A DNA stretch of 35,579 nt from Butyrivibrio proteoclasticus P6B7 (GCF_000622085.1 NZ_JHWL01000033.1:1-35579), one strand, 5' to 3'. Positions 5,820 through 13,797 are shown, counted from the first letter of the stretch. Translations and numbers: made by a program. The notes: generated by a model not told the origin, from the letters alone.

Positions 5820-8639
5820 ATGGGAGCAGAACAGAGAGAAGCAGCAAGACAGTTTTATAACAAGTGGCTGAACAGGGGAAAAGAGGATGAGGATGACAGA
5901 TCATTCTGGATAGACTTCCTTCAAAATGTCCTTGGAGCAAATAATGTCACTGACAGAATAGAGTTTCAGAAGAAAGTAATAGGACCGGACGGAAATACAA
6001 AAAGGATAGATGCATATATCCCTGAAACAAAAGTCCTTATAGAACAAAAGAGCCTTAAAGTAGACCTTTCAAAACCTCAACAAGGGCATGATGGCATGAC
6101 ACCATATGAACAGGCGAAGATGTATGATAACTCACTACCGGTATCAGAAAAGGCAAAGTGGATCATCACATCCAACTTTAGTGAGATATGGGTTTACGAT
6201 ATGGACTCAAGAAAGCCTGAACCTATAAAGTTCATGCTTTCAGAAATACCAAACAAATATACAGAATTTGAATTTCTTATAAATCAGAGGCAGCAGGTTA
6301 TCCATAACAAGGAAATGGAAGTATCTGTTAAGGCTGGAGAATTTGTAGGACTTCTTTATGATGCACTTCATAAGGAATATATCAATCCTGATAGCGAAGA
6401 GTCATTAAAGAGCCTAAACATGCTCTGCGTTCGCCTGGTATTCTGTCTGTATGCAGAAGATGCACTTATCTTTGGAAACAACGGACACATGTTCCATGAC
6501 TATATGGCACAGTATGAGACAAAGGATATGAGAAAAGCACTTATAGAGCTTTTCAAAGTCCTTGATACTAAGGCAGAGGACAGAGATCCTTATGACACAT
6601 CAGATGCAAGCAAGTTCCCTTATGTAAATGGTGGTCTTTTTGCAAAGGAAGATATCGAGATACCTAACTTCACAGAAGAGATAAGAGATATTCTTCTTAA
6701 CAAGGCTAGTGAGGGCTTCGACTGGTCAGCCATATCACCTACTATCTTTGGAGCGGTATTTGAGTCTACCTTAAATCCTGAGACAAGACGTAGCGGTGGG
6801 ATGCACTACACAAGCATCGAAAACATCCATAAAGTCATTGGTCCGCTTTTTTTGGATAAGCTAAAGGAAGAGTATCTGACCATATCTGAAATAAAGATTG
6901 AAAAGACCAAGAAGCCAAAACTTGATGCATTTCAGAACAAGTTATCCAAGCTGACATTTTTAGATCCTGCATGTGGAAGTGGTAACTTCCTAACAGAAAC
7001 ATACATCAGCTTAAGAAGATTAGAGAATCTTGTTATAAGAGATATTCTTGATTGTGACAGAAAGCAGGTTGATGGCCAGATTGTATTTGGTGATGTTATT
7101 AACCCAATTAAGGTCGGTATCCATCAGTTCTATGGTATTGAGATAAATGATTTTGCTGTTACCGTAGGAAAGACCGCTCTTTGGATAGCTGAGTCTCAGA
7201 TGATGAAAGAGACAGAGGATATCTTATCCATGAGCCTTGATTTCCTACCTCTTAAAACCAATGCCAATATACACGAAGGCAACGCATTACGTGTTGACTG
7301 GGAATCAATCATACATAAACAACAGCTAAACTACATTATGGGTAATCCTCCTTTTGTTGCCAACTCAGGAAGAGTGTCAGCTAAAGAGGCATCTGTAAAG
7401 GCAATGATGACAGTCGATCAAAAAGCTGAGAAACAAGAATTATTTGGTAGTGCCGCTGGAACGCTCGATTATGTTGCCTGTTGGTACAAAAAAGCAGCAA
7501 TATATATGAGAAATACCGCTGTAAGGACAGCTTTTGTAGCAACGAGTTCGATATGCCAAGGTGAGCAGGTTGCTCCATTATGGGAATCGCTTTGCGAAGA
7601 AGGAATAGTGATAAATTTTGCTTACCGTTCTTTTAAATGGGAATCAGAAGCATCCAAAAAAGCAACTGTGTACGTAGTAATCGTAGGATTCTCATTTGAT
7701 GAAAATGGAAATAAGATTATATATGATAATGGCAAGATAACTAATGCCACACATATCAGTCCTTATCTTATTGACGCAGAAGATATATTTATAAAGAAAA
7801 GAACTAAGCCACTCTGTAACGCAATGTCGATGCACAGGGGAAGTCAGCCTACAGACAATGGTAACTTTATATTCACAGAAGAAGAATATAAGGCTTTCGT
7901 GAGAAAAAATCCTGATGCAGAAATACTATTCAGAAAGTACATGATGGGCAAGGACTTCATAGACAGAAAACCACGATATTGCCTTTGGCTTGAAAACACA
8001 TCGCCGGCAATAATTAATAAATATCCTGAAATCAAGGAAAGAATCAAAAATGTTAAGGAGTTTAGAGAAAAGAGTAGCAAAGAGGCTACACGAAAGAAAT
8101 CATTAACGCCGATGCTTTTTGACGAAAATCAGCAGCCAAAAACCAACTATGTAGGACTCGCCAAAGTATCATCAGGTAATAGACGATATATCCCAATGGA
8201 CTTCATGACACCAGAAACTGTGGTAGGGGACAAGATATATATTGTAGAAAATGCGGATTTATATACATTTGGAACAATGATTAGTAATGTGCATATGGCA
8301 TGGATGAGGGCTACATGTGGATACTATGGACCCAGCTATCAGTATTCAAACACAATAGTATATAACAACTTCCCTTGGCCAACACCTACAGATGAACAGA
8401 AAAAGAAGATTGAAGAAACCGCCCAGGGAATACTTGATGCAAGAGCATTGTATCATGACAGTAGCCTTGCAGACCTTTACGATCCGCTTACAATGCCAAT
8501 AGAACTTCAAAGAGCGCATACTGCAAATGATAAAGCAGTTATGCAGGCATACGGATTTGATATTAAGAACACTACAGAAGCCGATTGCGTAGCAAGGCTT
8601 ATGCAGATGTATAAAGAATTAACAGAAAAGGAACAGTAA
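5820..8639 (+). CDS. Single-chain restriction-modification enzyme (MmeI-like, type IIG/IIL)
   Basis: 939 residues. The N-terminal region (about 40-110) has a PD-(D/E)XK-type nuclease pattern: RIDAYIPETKVLIEQKS with Asp, Glu and Lys in order. A helical linker follows, then an amino-methyltransferase domain with SAM motif FLDPACGSGNFL near residue 380 and catalytic NPPF near residue 508. The last third, with YYGPSYQYSNTIVYNNFPWP, looks like the target-recognition part found in this family. Such enzymes cut and methylate from one polypeptide and need no separate restriction gene, and none is nearby. The ATG has AAGGGG upstream. The downstream GNAT gene starts 6 bases after the stop. The frame is full length, so the enzyme is probably active; recognition sequence unknown. 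Confidence 0.9.
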   Translation: MGAEQREAARQFYNKWLNRGKEDEDDRSFWIDFLQNVLGANNVTDRIEFQKKVIGPDGNTKRIDAYIPETKVLIEQKSLKVDLSKPQQGHDGMTPYEQAKMYDNSLPVSEKAKWIITSNFSEIWVYDMDSRKPEPIKFMLSEIPNKYTEFEFLINQRQQVIHNKEMEVSVKAGEFVGLLYDALHKEYINPDSEESLKSLNMLCVRLVFCLYAEDALIFGNNGHMFHDYMAQYETKDMRKALIELFKVLDTKAEDRDPYDTSDASKFPYVNGGLFAKEDIEIPNFTEEIRDILLNKASEGFDWSAISPTIFGAVFESTLNPETRRSGGMHYTSIENIHKVIGPLFLDKLKEEYLTISEIKIEKTKKPKLDAFQNKLSKLTFLDPACGSGNFLTETYISLRRLENLVIRDILDCDRKQVDGQIVFGDVINPIKVGIHQFYGIEINDFAVTVGKTALWIAESQMMKETEDILSMSLDFLPLKTNANIHEGNALRVDWESIIHKQQLNYIMGNPPFVANSGRVSAKEASVKAMMTVDQKAEKQELFGSAAGTLDYVACWYKKAAIYMRNTAVRTAFVATSSICQGEQVAPLWESLCEEGIVINFAYRSFKWESEASKKATVYVVIVGFSFDENGNKIIYDNGKITNATHISPYLIDAEDIFIKKRTKPLCNAMSMHRGSQPTDNGNFIFTEEEYKAFVRKNPDAEILFRKYMMGKDFIDRKPRYCLWLENTSPAIINKYPEIKERIKNVKEFREKSSKEATRKKSLTPMLFDENQQPKTNYVGLAKVSSGNRRYIPMDFMTPETVVGDKIYIVENADLYTFGTMISNVHMAWMRATCGYYGPSYQYSNTIVYNNFPWPTPTDEQKKKIEETAQGILDARALYHDSSLADLYDPLTMPIELQRAHTANDKAVMQAYGFDIKNTTEADCVARLMQMYKELTEKEQ

Positions 8640-8645
8640 TAAGTA

Positions 8646-9398
8646 ATGATCAAAACACTAGAAGATATTTTTGGAGAAAATGAAACCCTTTCCATGGATA
8701 TACATGGCTGTATAAGGAGAAAGATTTCCAACAGACTCGTAAGGGATATTTACGAACCAGCAGATGCATTTACAATCTCATTTACGTACTTTGATCCTGA
8801 GAGCTTTGAATACGAGAAGGTAGCTTTTATGAAGCTACTTATTCAAACACATAAGTCACTTGAAGAAGCAATGAAAATCTCTGATGCAAGAGGCGGCGAT
8901 GAATACTCAGCAACAAACTGTGCTGCATATTATTACAATAATTTCATGGATGAAGCTGATATTGCTTGCTTTGAAGAGAATGAATGCCAGGTGCCAATAT
9001 GCGAAATGCACAACCTCTACATCTCACCTAAGTTCAGAGGCAAGGGATTATCCGAAGCACTTATAATGCAACTCCCCAATATCCTTGCTGAACTCGGCTA
9101 TACAGATGCAATTATCACAACCTATATAAATCCATTCAAGGAGCAGAAAGAATTATCCGAAGTAAAAGAGCTTTCCTCAGAAAGTTTTGGCGGATATTGT
9201 GACAATGGAGAAGAGACTATTTCTGTAGATAAGAATGTCGTAAAGGCAGCAGAGAAGTTCCTTAAAAAGTGTGGATTCGAGGATTGCGGGAACAGATATT
9301 ATGCGACAACAGCGCAGAAACTTGTTAATCTGGGAGAGAAAGAATCACCGGCGATCGGACAATCTTACGGCTTAAGAGCGAGTGAGTATGAATGCTAA
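8646..9398 (+). CDS. GNAT-family acetyltransferase-like protein
   Basis: 250 residues. The middle has LYISPKFRGKGLSEAL, matching GNAT motif A (the R/Q-x-x-G-x-G/A acetyl-CoA loop, here RGKG), and the C-terminus has EKFLKKCGFEDCG, typical of the closing motif in which a Lys/Phe/Gly helix precedes the last strands. The N-terminal 120 residues are less standard. It starts 6 bases after the restriction-modification gene, so the two form an operon; the ribosome site AAAGGA lies inside the end of that gene. The substrate is unknown. An accessory role to the restriction enzyme or a separate cargo function are both possible. Confidence 0.7.
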   Translation: MIKTLEDIFGENETLSMDIHGCIRRKISNRLVRDIYEPADAFTISFTYFDPESFEYEKVAFMKLLIQTHKSLEEAMKISDARGGDEYSATNCAAYYYNNFMDEADIACFEENECQVPICEMHNLYISPKFRGKGLSEALIMQLPNILAELGYTDAIITTYINPFKEQKELSEVKELSSESFGGYCDNGEETISVDKNVVKAAEKFLKKCGFEDCGNRYYATTAQKLVNLGEKESPAIGQSYGLRASEYEC

Positions 9399-9443
9399 CA
9401 AGCAGTAAAGATCATGGGTTGCATTTAAACCTACACATGCTAT

Positions 9444-9486
9444 TATGAACTACCACCACCGACAATATCGGAAACGGTAGTTCATA
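9444..9486. repeat. 11-bp inverted repeat between convergent genes
   Basis: TATGAACTACC (9444-9454) / GGTAGTTCATA (9476-9486), with an inner CCG/CGG pair. It overlaps the stop codon of the DUF4317 gene. It has no T-run, so termination in either direction is uncertain. Confidence 0.55.
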
Positions 9487-10546
9487 GGCTAAGGATCTGC
9501 TCGAGAAGCTCATCCGTCAAAAGGTCCTTTGGAATGATAAAGAACCGTTTACCATTAACATCACGTTCTGTTACTCTGTCCTGAGACAGAACAGACTTAT
9601 CCTCTTTTACATCGATCACCTGAGATGGCTTATCGTCAGTTTCAGTATCCTGCTGCCTCCTTGATGAAAGTGCATTGTCGATATTGTTGACAGAAGGTAT
9701 ATCATCAAGGAAAGCATCAATATCCTTGTCAATATCATTAGATGAAGGCTCAACATAATCGGTTGGAACATTACTTTCTTTAGCCTCAAAAGAATCAGAC
9801 ACTACATCTGTTGAATGCACCACAACATCTTCTTTGATTACAGCCTTTTCTTTCTTAACAGGAGCAGGTACAAATGTGCCAAAAAGGGCATTAACAAGCT
9901 CACGCTCCTTTTCGGACTTAGTACAAACAAAGCATGTATTATCGTCAGCTGCTCTGTCAGTGAATGAAGGATAGAGCATACCAAGTACCGGTGGCTGAAG
10001 CTTTCTCGATACAAAACTGCGAGTAATATCCTCAGCCTCTCTGTCTGGTGAAAGACCAACCTTTTCAGCCTTAACAGGACAAATCATAAGTGCAAAGTAG
10101 TTATATACCTCGTCGGACTCGTCAACCTTCGTCTTTGAGGAATCCTTTACAGGGATATCATAACTACCCTTAAAAAGTACGATACAGTAAGAACCAACCT
10201 CAGAATACTTCTCACCAATCACACGCATGATAGTGTCGGCTGGGAGAGTATAAGAGCTGTTTCCAACATAAGCAGAAAACACCTTCTTAAGTTCTGCAGG
10301 TACTTCAACATCCATAGGAGATACGGCAGCAGAAAATGAGAGTGATTTTGAAAGAAGAGAGATAAAAGCTTTCTGCTCATCCTCATCCCTTGTAAGGAAC
10401 CTGCTCTCGCCCGTAAAAGCAATTCTATCTATAAAGTCTGTAAAAGAATTATCCTCTGCAGATATCTCACAAAAATCCATGCCTTCAAATGAGGCATCTG
10501 GGTACTTGAATAGTTTCTTTATCTCTAAAAGATCAGTCTTAAGCAT
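9482..10546 (-). CDS. DUF4317-family protein
   Basis: 354 residues. The core (about residues 100-225) matches DUF4317: GSYCIVLFKGSYDIPVKD, then DESDEVYNYFALMICPVK, then LGMLYPSFTDRAADDN. This family is common in clostridia and Lachnospiraceae but has no established function. After the core comes an acidic low-complexity stretch (about 230-310) and a short conserved C-terminus (KRFFIIPKDLLTDELLEQIL). GGAG lies 9 bases before the ATG. It is the last gene of a seven-gene minus-strand operon, and its start overlaps the stop of the preceding gene by one base (TAATG), so translation is probably coupled. The partners are tiny membrane or secreted proteins, which hints at a membrane-associated task. 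Confidence 0.85.
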   Translation of the reverse strand: MLKTDLLEIKKLFKYPDASFEGMDFCEISAEDNSFTDFIDRIAFTGESRFLTRDEDEQKAFISLLSKSLSFSAAVSPMDVEVPAELKKVFSAYVGNSSYTLPADTIMRVIGEKYSEVGSYCIVLFKGSYDIPVKDSSKTKVDESDEVYNYFALMICPVKAEKVGLSPDREAEDITRSFVSRKLQPPVLGMLYPSFTDRAADDNTCFVCTKSEKERELVNALFGTFVPAPVKKEKAVIKEDVVVHSTDVVSDSFEAKESNVPTDYVEPSSNDIDKDIDAFLDDIPSVNNIDNALSSRRQQDTETDDKPSQVIDVKEDKSVLSQDRVTERDVNGKRFFIIPKDLLTDELLEQILSL

Positions 10547-10740
10547 TACAAAACATCTCCGATTATCTCAATGTCAAGCATCGTCTCAATATCACTAGAT
10601 ACACCAACGCTTGGGGCATCAATCTCCTGAGACTCAGCAACGTCATTATTAAATTTGGGTAAAAACACTCTTGCAGCAACACCCATTATCGAAGCTACCA
10701 CAAGAAGGGCACACAAAGTCCCCAGCATCCTACGTCTCAT
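10546..10740 (-). CDS. Small single-pass membrane protein
   Basis: 64 residues. A basic N-terminus (MRRRM) is followed by one hydrophobic segment (about 6-28) and an acidic exterior-type tail ending DIEIIGDVL. I chose ATG 10740 because GGAGGT lies 4-5 bases upstream; the frame extends further, but through the end of the preceding gene. Part of the minus-strand operon ending with DUF4317. No family recognised. Confidence 0.7.
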   Translation of the reverse strand: MRRRMLGTLCALLVVASIMGVAARVFLPKFNNDVAESQEIDAPSVGVSSDIETMLDIEIIGDVL

Positions 10741-10756
10741 ATAAACCTCCAAAAGA

Positions 10757-10933
10757 TCAAGTAAATGCGGAAATAATGTTGTAAGCAACGTATACCACGT
10801 ATAATACAGCACCTAAAAGGCCAATAGATAAAAGGTTACTTACAAGCTTTCCGATACGTGTTGATTTTATGAACCGGATAAGGACATAGGAAAGAACAAT
10901 ACCTGCCATTATCTTAAGTAACTCTGGATCCAT
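10757..10933 (-). CDS. Tiny two-helix membrane protein
   Basis: 58 residues from ATG 10933 to TGA 10757. Two hydrophobic segments (about 8-22 and 33-55) flank a short basic loop (RFIKSTRIGKL). GTGAGG lies 5 bases before the ATG. It fills the gap between two well-supported genes of the same operon with normal spacing (12 bases after the previous stop, 16 before the next start), which is the main reason for calling it real. The holin-like layout is noted only as a shape resemblance. Confidence 0.65.
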   Translation of the reverse strand: MDPELLKIMAGIVLSYVLIRFIKSTRIGKLVSNLLSIGLLGAVLYVVYVAYNIISAFT

Positions 10934-10945
10934 ATATGCCTCACA

Positions 10946-11266
10946 TTAGAAGTTATAGCTGAAAACAGAGCCGCCATTCATGGTGATATAGACGCAATCA
11001 TTATTTTCGTCATATTCCCAATCCTCAATAGCGGAATCAGATTTAAGGCTATCAAGTCTGTTGCTAATTCTATTAAGAGCGGTCTCTTTGGAGATCTTCC
11101 CACTTTCATAGTCTGTTGCTGCATCCCTATCGATCATAGGAAGAGTAGTCTGGCTTTCAATAAAATGAAAATCTTTACTAGAAGATACAAACACTCCACC
11201 AATACCTGCTCCCATTGTAAGGATAAGGACTGCTGCCATAACTCTAACTGCAATCTTTTTCTTCAT
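10946..11266 (-). CDS. Small secreted or membrane-anchored protein
   Basis: 106 residues. The N-terminus MKKKIAVRVMAAVLILTMGA is a clear signal sequence or anchor (basic start, then about 17 hydrophobic residues). The mature part is small and acidic with no recognised family (SKETALNRISNRLDSLKSD, then DCVYITMNGGSVFSYNF). AAAGGGTG lies 8 bases before the ATG. The ATG overlaps the stop of the 43-residue gene upstream (ATGA), so translation is coupled. Member of the DUF4317 operon. Confidence 0.75.
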   Translation of the reverse strand: MKKKIAVRVMAAVLILTMGAGIGGVFVSSSKDFHFIESQTTLPMIDRDAATDYESGKISKETALNRISNRLDSLKSDSAIEDWEYDENNDCVYITMNGGSVFSYNF

Positions 11267-11394
11267 TGCTTAGCACCCTTTCTCTTATATTTCTCAGCAA
11301 GATACTCACCGTAATGTTTTGGCGATATCTGAACTTCAAGCCTTGACACCTTATTGCCAAGAGCAATAAAGTCACGGTTAAGATAGTTTCCCAT
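11263..11394 (-). CDS. 43-residue basic peptide in the DUF4317 operon
   Basis: ATG 11394 to TGA 11263. The peptide is basic at the end (EKYKRKGAKQ) and has a central QISPKHYGEYL. The gene is short, but it fits exactly between its neighbours: the ATG follows the stop of the upstream gene by 5 bases and its TGA overlaps the next ATG. AAAGGA is very close to the ATG and GAGG lies about 11 bases upstream. Function unknown. Confidence 0.6.
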   Translation of the reverse strand: MGNYLNRDFIALGNKVSRLEVQISPKHYGEYLAEKYKRKGAKQ

Positions 11395-11399
11395 ATCCT

Positions 11400-11696
11400 T
11401 TAAATACCTCTTTTCTCTGAATCAGCATTGATGAAAAGATCAAACAATGCGTTCTGGAGGCGTTTTGCGTTATTTACTACAGATGCTTTATTTGGGTCAC
11501 TCCGAAGTACGATAAAAGGCTTATCATCAAGAGATAATGTATAAGATTCATACCGTGATGCATCCTCATCCTTTTTTAAAGAACGGCACAGATAACTGGT
11601 ATCATCTGTACTAACAACAACGAACTCAACGCTTGAAGTAGGATATCTTTTAACAGAACAGTCCTTGTCCTTACCTAAAAAACACATTGTACTCAT
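11400..11696 (-). CDS. Unknown 98-residue protein
   Basis: Soluble, mixed alpha/beta, with SSVEFVVVSTDDTSYLCRSL and a helical C-terminus (NNAKRLQNALFDLFINA). I chose ATG 11696 because GGAG lies 8 bases upstream, within the end of the preceding gene; a TTG two codons earlier is less likely. Starts 2 bases after the upstream stop in the DUF4317 operon. No family recognised. Confidence 0.65.
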   Translation of the reverse strand: MSTMCFLGKDKDCSVKRYPTSSVEFVVVSTDDTSYLCRSLKKDEDASRYESYTLSLDDKPFIVLRSDPNKASVVNNAKRLQNALFDLFINADSEKRGI

Positions 11697-11698
11697 AA

Positions 11699-11896
11699 TC
11701 AAAACTCCAAAAGGCGAGCGTTACCCTCGGCAAAGTTAAACACTTCACCAACTTTAGCACGTCTTAAAAACGCAAGAAAACAGTAAGCAGCATTTTTATC
11801 GCTTGCAATCTTCTTAATACAGTTAAACAACATTTCTTTGTTACTGAGCTTATGAGTATAACAACTCTCGCCAGCTCGTATTACACAATAAAGCAT
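11699..11896 (-). CDS. Unknown 65-residue protein, first gene of the DUF4317 operon
   Basis: The start at 11896 has GAGGTG about 6 bases upstream. The upstream extension of this frame runs through a tRNA-like element and yields the usual tRNA-translation artefact (MAGSNPAAS), so the long form is rejected. The protein has four cysteines and a helical middle (EMLFNCIKKIASDKNAAYCF). No family recognised. Confidence 0.55.
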   Translation of the reverse strand: MLYCVIRAGESCYTHKLSNKEMLFNCIKKIASDKNAAYCFLAFLRRAKVGEVFNFAEGNARLLEF

Positions 11897-11919
11897 TTTA
11901 AACACCTCATAACAATCAA

Positions 11920-11971
11920 AAGAGGCAGCAGGATTCGAACCTGCCATAAGAAGCCATAAGTCTTTGCCTCT
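11920..11971 (-). other. tRNA-like element lacking a D-arm
   Basis: On the minus strand: acceptor strand AGAGGCA (11971-11965), a 17-base arm AAGAC-TTATGGC-TTCTT (11964-11948) with a 7-base loop in anticodon-loop form (U33, then AUG, then purine 37), 3 variable bases, a perfect T-arm GCAGG-TTCGAAT-CCTGC (11944-11928), and acceptor strand TGCCTCT (11927-11921). Acceptor and T-arm pairing are perfect; the anticodon-like stem has 4 of 5 pairs. Bases 8-26 of a normal tRNA, the D-arm, are missing. CCA is not encoded. It lies in the leader of the DUF4317 operon. It could be a tRNA remnant, an integration scar or a functional tRNA mimic. Confidence 0.6.
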
Positions 11972-12052
11972 GTCCAAAAGAAAGGTAAATTTTTTGCTAT
12001 CCCAAGAAAATTCCTACCACCATATAGAAAAGCATCTGGGTTAAATTGGAGA

Positions 12053-12412
12053 TCAGCCGATATTCCTTTTTAATTGATAAGGAGCATCAAGCATTTCAGG
12101 ACTAACTTTTGCTTTTACTTTATCCTTAACTGCGTTGGAAGGAATGAACTTTGGCACACAACAATCGCCTGATTCAAATACCTTGTTGCCAAAAGGGGAA
12201 TACTGCTTTCTCTTAGCCTGTTTTGCAACATAGAAAGTGCCAAAACCTGAGAGTTTAACCCTCTTAGTCTTAACAAGTTCCTCGACAATGACCTTTAAAA
12301 AGGTCTCAAGGATCTTTTCTACATCCCTTTTGTCATATTTAGATTTGTTAGCGACCAGAGTAATAAGGTCAGCCTTTGTAGTTGAAGTCTTACTCTTTTG
12401 TAGCGTTTCCAA
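12053..12412 (-). CDS. Divergent HU/IHF-family DNA-binding protein
   Basis: 119 residues from a TTG at 12412, chosen because GGAGG sits 7 bases upstream; an in-frame ATG at 12445 precedes the ribosome site. The HU fold is clear: KADLITLVANKSKYDKRDVEKI, then RVKLSGFGTFYVAKQ. The arm region is unusual: the normal G.NP.TG.....I.A is replaced by RKQYSPFGNKVFESGDCC, and VPKFIPSNAVKDKV replaces VP.FK.G..LK..V. An N-terminal extension (about 12 residues) and a basic C-terminal tail are extra. DNA binding is likely, but arm contacts or specificity should differ from the canonical HU near 1.4 kb. A TTGCTA promoter lies upstream, back to back with the promoter of the next gene. Confidence 0.9.
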   Translation of the reverse strand: METLQKSKTSTTKADLITLVANKSKYDKRDVEKILETFLKVIVEELVKTKRVKLSGFGTFYVAKQAKRKQYSPFGNKVFESGDCCVPKFIPSNAVKDKVKAKVSPEMLDAPYQLKRNIG

Positions 12413-12451
12413 AACACAACCTCCATAAGTTCTAAAAATCTCCAACAGATA

Positions 12452-12480
12452 CTATCATTTAAAGTGTATATGTATAGCAA
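12452..12480 (-). promoter_or_regulatory. Promoter of the divergent HU gene
   Basis: TTGCTA (12480-12475), 17-base spacer, TGATAG (12457-12452). The stretch ACTTGCTATA....CACTTTA...GATAGT is nearly repeated upstream of the YvyF-like gene. An inverted repeat AGCAAGT (12476-12482) / ACTTGCT (12495-12501) joins this promoter to the opposite one. Confidence 0.5.
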
Positions 12481-12496
12481 GTGCTTTTTCCAAAAC

Positions 12497-12524
12497 TTGC
12501 TAAAAAGCGCGGATATGCTACAAT
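12497..12524 (+). promoter_or_regulatory. Promoter of the Rpn-type gene
   Basis: TTGCTA (12497-12502), 16-base spacer, TACAAT (12519-12524). It gives a leader of about 230 bases before the ATG. Confidence 0.55.
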
Positions 12525-12623
12525 ACAGGTAGATTATTTTATATTTTAAGTTTGTTAGTAACCACCATTACTAGCGCCTTTGCTTAACATTTACAACAAA
12601 GGATTTTGCTATAAGTAATAAGA

Positions 12624-12695
12624 CTTTGCTGGGCAAAGGTTTAAAAAATGAATAGGGGTTCTGGCCCTGGATAACTTATCAGTTATCAATCAGGG
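12624..12695 (+). promoter_or_regulatory. Structured leader of the Rpn-type gene
   Basis: Two hairpins: CTTTGC/GCAAAG (12624-12638) and a longer nested stem CCCTG-GATAAC (12665-12675) with GTTATC-AAT-CAGGG (12682-12695). No T-run follows, so it is a leader structure, not a terminator. No known riboswitch was recognised. Confidence 0.45.
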
Positions 12696-12763
12696 TATGG
12701 AACTTGCGGACAGCTCCTTCCCTGTTGATATATATATTATTAACAAGAAAGGAAATGTCTAAG

Positions 12764-13723
12764 ATGGATAATAGTTTTACGCCTTATGATGATGCGTGGC
12801 GCACAATGCTTAATGATGCACCAAGAACTTTGTTTCCTTTGATCAATGAAATGTTCAAAAACAGAGGTATTCATCTAACAGGCAAGGAAAAACTTGAGTT
12901 TTCTGCAAACGAGATATATTTAAACAGACAGGACGGAGAACAATCAAAGCGTATAACCGACTCTTCTTTCACAATAAATGACGGAGGTATCATTAGACGC
13001 TTTCACATTGAATGCCAGAGTTCAACCGACGGCTCAATGGTTGTTAGAATGTTTGAATATGATGCGCAGATTGCATTAAACGATGCTCGAAATAATTGGG
13101 AAAGCGGAGACTTGTTTGTTAAGTTTCCGGAATCGGGAATATTGTATCTCAGATCAACCGAAAACATGCCGGACTTTGTTACAACTACCATTGAAGTTCC
13201 GTCTGGCGAAACGGTTTCTTATAATATCCCTGCTCTGAAGATTTCTGATTATTCCGCCGAAGATATTGTTGAGAAAAAATTATTTTTTCTGATTCCATTC
13301 TATCTTTTCAACTTTGAAAAGTATTTTGAGCAAATTGAAGAAGGGGACGAAAAAATAATAGGGCAAATGCTAAATCAACTTGGTATTCTTTCTGACGCAT
13401 TAAAAGAAGCTCGTAAAAGCAGAGAATTAAAAGAAACAGAACTTATGAGCATTGCGGGTATGTTCAAAAAAGTATTAGAACATCTCACAATTGACCATGA
13501 AAATGTAAGGAAGGAGGTCTTAAATAATATGGGTGGAAAAGTTTTGAATTATCCCCAAAAAACGGCTTATAAACTTGGTGATGCTGAGCGCTTAGTTCGT
13601 GCTGTTCAAAAAAGCATGGAAAAATACCATGTTTCCCTTGAAGACGCATGTGATGGTTGCGATTCATCATTAGATGAGTATAATAGAGCCGTAGATCTCC
13701 TAAAAAATGAAAATGAACAATAA
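12764..13723 (+). CDS. Rpn-type PD-(D/E)XK nuclease/transposase-like protein
   Basis: 319 residues. Residues 1-20 (MDNSFTPYDDAWRTMLNDAP) and the RRFHIECQSS motif near residue 85 match the Rpn/PD-(D/E)XK transposase-like family, where E-x-Q replaces E-x-K; the preceding Asp-rich strand and YDAQIAL helix also fit. Related Rpn proteins cut DNA and promote RecA-independent recombination. The C-terminal half is helical and charged and ends with a short repeat-like acidic tail. The start is ambiguous between ATG 12755 and 12764; the latter is better spaced from AAAGGA and starts with the family consensus. It has a structured 230-base leader and a strong terminator. No flanking inverted repeats prove mobility. 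Confidence 0.75.
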   Translation: MDNSFTPYDDAWRTMLNDAPRTLFPLINEMFKNRGIHLTGKEKLEFSANEIYLNRQDGEQSKRITDSSFTINDGGIIRRFHIECQSSTDGSMVVRMFEYDAQIALNDARNNWESGDLFVKFPESGILYLRSTENMPDFVTTTIEVPSGETVSYNIPALKISDYSAEDIVEKKLFFLIPFYLFNFEKYFEQIEEGDEKIIGQMLNQLGILSDALKEARKSRELKETELMSIAGMFKKVLEHLTIDHENVRKEVLNNMGGKVLNYPQKTAYKLGDAERLVRAVQKSMEKYHVSLEDACDGCDSSLDEYNRAVDLLKNENEQ

Positions 13724-13752
13724 AAGTCCGCTTATGTTCTAATATTCAATTT

Positions 13753-13797
13753 AAAAAGACTATGCCTTTCCAATTTATATAAGGTATAGTCTTTTTT
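13753..13797 (+). terminator. Terminator of the Rpn-type gene
   Basis: AAAAAGACTATGCCTT (13753-13768) pairs with AAGGTATAGTCTTTTT (13781-13796) with one mismatch. The arms are A/T-flanked, so it can act on both strands. Confidence 0.8.

Noticed and set aside
11920..11971. Attachment-site pair based on the tRNA 3' end
   Set aside because: No second copy of the T-arm/acceptor sequence was seen elsewhere in the window, and the nearest recombinase is over 10 kb away.
11897..11977. N-terminal extension of the 65-residue protein
   Set aside because: It is translation of the tRNA-like element and yields a typical tRNA artefact; the GAGGTG-preceded ATG at 11896 is better.
12764..13723. Rpn-type gene as a complete insertion sequence
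   Set aside because: No flanking inverted repeats or target duplications could be found by eye, so mobility was not called.
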